64,000 nucleotides of DNA. Origin: Serpula lacrymans var. lacrymans S7.9. Taxonomy: Eukaryota > Basidiomycota > Agaricomycetes > Boletales > Serpulaceae. Where the stretch lies: the NCBI RefSeq assembly GCF_000218685.1, contig NW_006763307.1:248001-312000 (forward strand), in the 5' to 3' direction. The position numbers and the translations under genes are program-made. Below the pieces are notes generated by a model. The model was not told the DNA's origin. It was given only the letters and a program-made list of their open reading frames with translations, and made no database searches. This document shows positions 62,301 through 64,000 of the stretch, piece by piece (position 1 is the stretch's first letter; every line of letters begins with the position of its first letter).

Positions 62301-63964
62301 AACACAGACAACCTACTCCTGCCATTGAGAGTGATGACAGTGATTCTGAGGCAGTTGATGATGAAGTGGCACACTTTGGAGACTCTGCTGAGCCTAGGTC
62401 ATTTGCAGATGCAATGAAGCGTCCTGATGCAGATAAATGGAGAGAGGCAGCCATGGAAGAGCTTCAAGCTCATAAGCGCAATGGTACTTGGTCACTAGTG
62501 GAACTACCTCCTGGAGTTAAGGCTATTGGTGGCAAGTGGGTCTTCAAGATTAAGTGCAACTCAGATGGCACTGTTGAGCGCTACAAGGCCAGATATGTGG
62601 CCAAAGGTTATAACCAGCGCCCTGGCTTTGATTTCCTCAAAATATTTGCACCTACTGTCCGCATATCATCCATCAGAGTTGTCCTTGCCATTGCAGCCAT
62701 CCACAACCTCCATTTGCGCTCCATTGACATTTCCCATGCATTCCTGAATGGAGTCATGGATGTCAAGGTCTACATGCATCAGCCAGAGGGATTCCATCAG
62801 GGTCCTCGCAATCTTGTTTGCCAGTTGGACAAGGCCATCTATGGGACAAAGCAGGGAGGCAGAATGTGGAACCAGAAGATGCACACTGTGCTTGAAAAAC
62901 TCGGATTCAAGCGTACTTATTCAGACTCTGCCATCTATGTTTTTAACAGAGCTGATGTGCACATTATCCTGCCTGTCTTTGTTGATGACATGACACTGGC
63001 ATCCACTTCTACTTCTGCACTTGACCAAGCTGTCAAGGACCTCTCCCTGCACTTTAAGCTTCGTGATCTTGGCCCTACTTTTTACCTACTTGGCATTTCC
63101 ATCACTAGAGACCTAAGTGATCGCACCATCTCCCTCTCCCAACATCAGTACACTCTGGACATTCTGGAGCGCTTTGGCATGAAGGACTGCAAGCCTGTGT
63201 CCACTCCCATGGATCCTGGTTTGCGCCTCACCAAGGACATGTCTCCCAAAACATCCAGTGATGCTGCTTTGATGAAGGACATTCCCTACCTTGCTGCTGT
63301 TGGTGCTCTGATGTATCTGACCACTACCACTCGTCCTGACATTGCCTACCCTGTTGGAGTCCTTGCCAGATATAACTCTAATCCTGGTCTTACTCACTGG
63401 AGCGCTGTCAAGCACTTGTTCCGCTACTTGCAAGGCACCCTTGATCATTCCCTTGTCCTTGGTCCTGATCCCAATTCCACTGAACTCTTCATCACTTTCT
63501 CTGATGCCGATCATGGTGGTGACAAGGACTCTGGTCGTTCTACTGGTGCCTATATTGTCAAGATGGGATCTGGTGCTGTCTCCTGGAGCTCCAAGCTTCA
63601 GAACATTGTTGCTCTGTCCACCACTGAAGCAGAATACATTGCTGCTGTTGAGGCCGGCAAAGAGATTTGCTGGATGCGAAATTTGTTGAAGGAAATGGGC
63701 TATCCTATCACCTCTCCTTCCACCCTTCATATTGACAACCAATCTGCCATCTCTGTATCCAAGAACCCTGAGCGCCATGGTTGGATGAAACACCTTGATC
63801 TGCGATGGCATTGGTTGAGAGATGTTGTTGACTCTGGGCAGATTGCTCCTACCTTTGTTCCCACTGCTGAAATGCCTGCAGACTTGTTGACCAAGGCTCT
63901 TACCAAGCCTAAAGTGGAAGTGTTCAGGAAGATAATGGGACTTATTAGATCAGGGGGGAGCTGA
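59313..63964 (+). pseudogene. copia gag-pol polyprotein, broken
   Basis: ATG 59313 (MSDSDPKFHPLSGTNYPQW). Gag: in-frame TGA at 59388-59390 where the family has tryptophan, then KLAIVHVSKKPGMRFNAY and ALPDQYAHFTSSLLGLG; TAA at 59982-59984; zinc knuckle CDFCGLLGHTQNKC near 60013. Protease motif NTGATSHMT near 60297, with Asn instead of the catalytic Asp. Integrase: zinc-binding HRRLAHHHH near 60708 and CEPCLSGK near 60815, first Asp in LIHSDVHQ near 60890, second in RDDKGGEY near 61085; then the nested LTR, then the Glu in NGVAERANRLL near 61600. Reverse transcriptase: YKARYVAKGYNQRPGFDF near 62580, FVDDM near 62980. RNase H: TTEAEYIAAVEAGKEICWM near 63620. The pol half after 61588 is open to its stop at 63962-63964. 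Confidence 0.93.
61174..61587 (+). mobile_element. Solo LTR (414 bp) nested in the copia integrase
   Basis: Starts TGTTACGATCTC and ends TGTGCATAACA (TGTTA/TAACA ends), flanked by GAATC on both sides (61169-61173 and 61588-61592). With the insert and one GAATC removed the integrase frame is continuous through the catalytic Glu region. A TATA-like ttataaatacc is at about 61370. Sequence differs from the solo LTR at 56737, so it belongs to another family. Confidence 0.92.
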
Positions 63965-63993
63965 TGCTTGGGAGGTGCAGCATCAGGGGGGAG
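63949..63993 (+). other. Duplicated polypurine tract
   Basis: The 12-mer atcaggggggag occurs at 63949-63960 (inside the end of pol) and again at 63982-63993, immediately before the 3' LTR start TGTTAGT. The second copy is in the correct place to prime plus-strand DNA; the first could be an additional tract. Confidence 0.8.
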
Positions 63994-64000
63994 TGTTAGT
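63994..64000 (+). repeat. First 7 bp of the copia 3' LTR
   Basis: TGTTAGT directly follows the polypurine tract and equals the first 7 bases at 57882. The rest lies outside the window. Confidence 0.75.

Larger units (their letters stand above)
57882..64000 (+). mobile_element. Ty1/copia LTR retrotransposon, 3' LTR cut by window end
   Basis: A 5' LTR candidate, tRNA-Met-type primer-binding site, long leader, gag, protease, integrase, reverse transcriptase and RNase H in copia order, two polypurine tracts and the first 7 bp of the 3' LTR (TGTTAGT at 63994) which match the 5' LTR start at 57882. Interrupted by a nested solo LTR at 61174-61587 and two nonsense codons, so it is dead. Confidence 0.9.

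Noticed and set aside
63113..63811. 232-codon minus-strand open frame
   Set aside because: Antisense to the conserved reverse transcriptase/RNase H coding region of the copia element.

Overview
The window is nuclear DNA of a filamentous basidiomycete, very probably an Agaricomycete. Genes are cut by many 45-70 bp GT-AG introns, and several families present are typical of or expanded in these fungi: DUF6533 seven-helix proteins, DUF6698 and DUF6532-like proteins, Plavaka transposases and a polyketide synthase (PKS) ending in a thioester reductase. Genus cannot be settled from the sequence.

Layout. (1) 1-15.2 kb is an ordinary gene-dense arm. It holds the 3' part of a reducing PKS (KR-ACP-thioester reductase), the ribosome-assembly GTPase Nog2, mitochondrial ribosomal protein uS15m, an F-box protein and an importin-9/Kap114 karyopherin. 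Nog2/uS15m and F-box/importin are head-to-head pairs with short shared upstream regions. (2) 15.4-17.2 kb is an AT-rich array of degenerate ~62 bp hairpin-forming units with two tRNA-like sequences pointing outward. (3) 18.1-23.7 kb holds three paralogous DUF6533 membrane-protein genes, one on + and two on -. (4) 25.7-37.3 kb holds two Plavaka-type DNA transposase genes on the minus strand, a companion gene of unknown function between them, and a five-unit ~80 bp tandem repeat beyond the 3' end of the first. Each transposase carries one visible premature TGA. (5) 37.6-50 kb is an accessory block of small intron-containing orphan genes on alternating strands, including two DUF6698 genes (one frameshifted) and one DUF6532-like gene. 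(6) 50-64 kb is a transposon graveyard. It holds a cytochrome P450 relic, two multi-exon genes of unrecognised repeated families, one candidate LTR near a gene start, a solo LTR inside a gene, and a Ty1/copia element whose primer-binding site is complementary to an internal (anticodon-arm) part of a tRNA-Met. The copia integrase is split by a further solo LTR with a perfect target duplication.

The housekeeping genes act in ribosome assembly, mitochondrial translation, ubiquitin targeting and nuclear import, and have no evident link to the PKS. The accessory half looks shaped by transposition, local duplication and decay. Exon structures were joined by eye from splice signals and reading frame, so exact exon ends are approximate. 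No database search was possible; domain names come from recognition of motifs.
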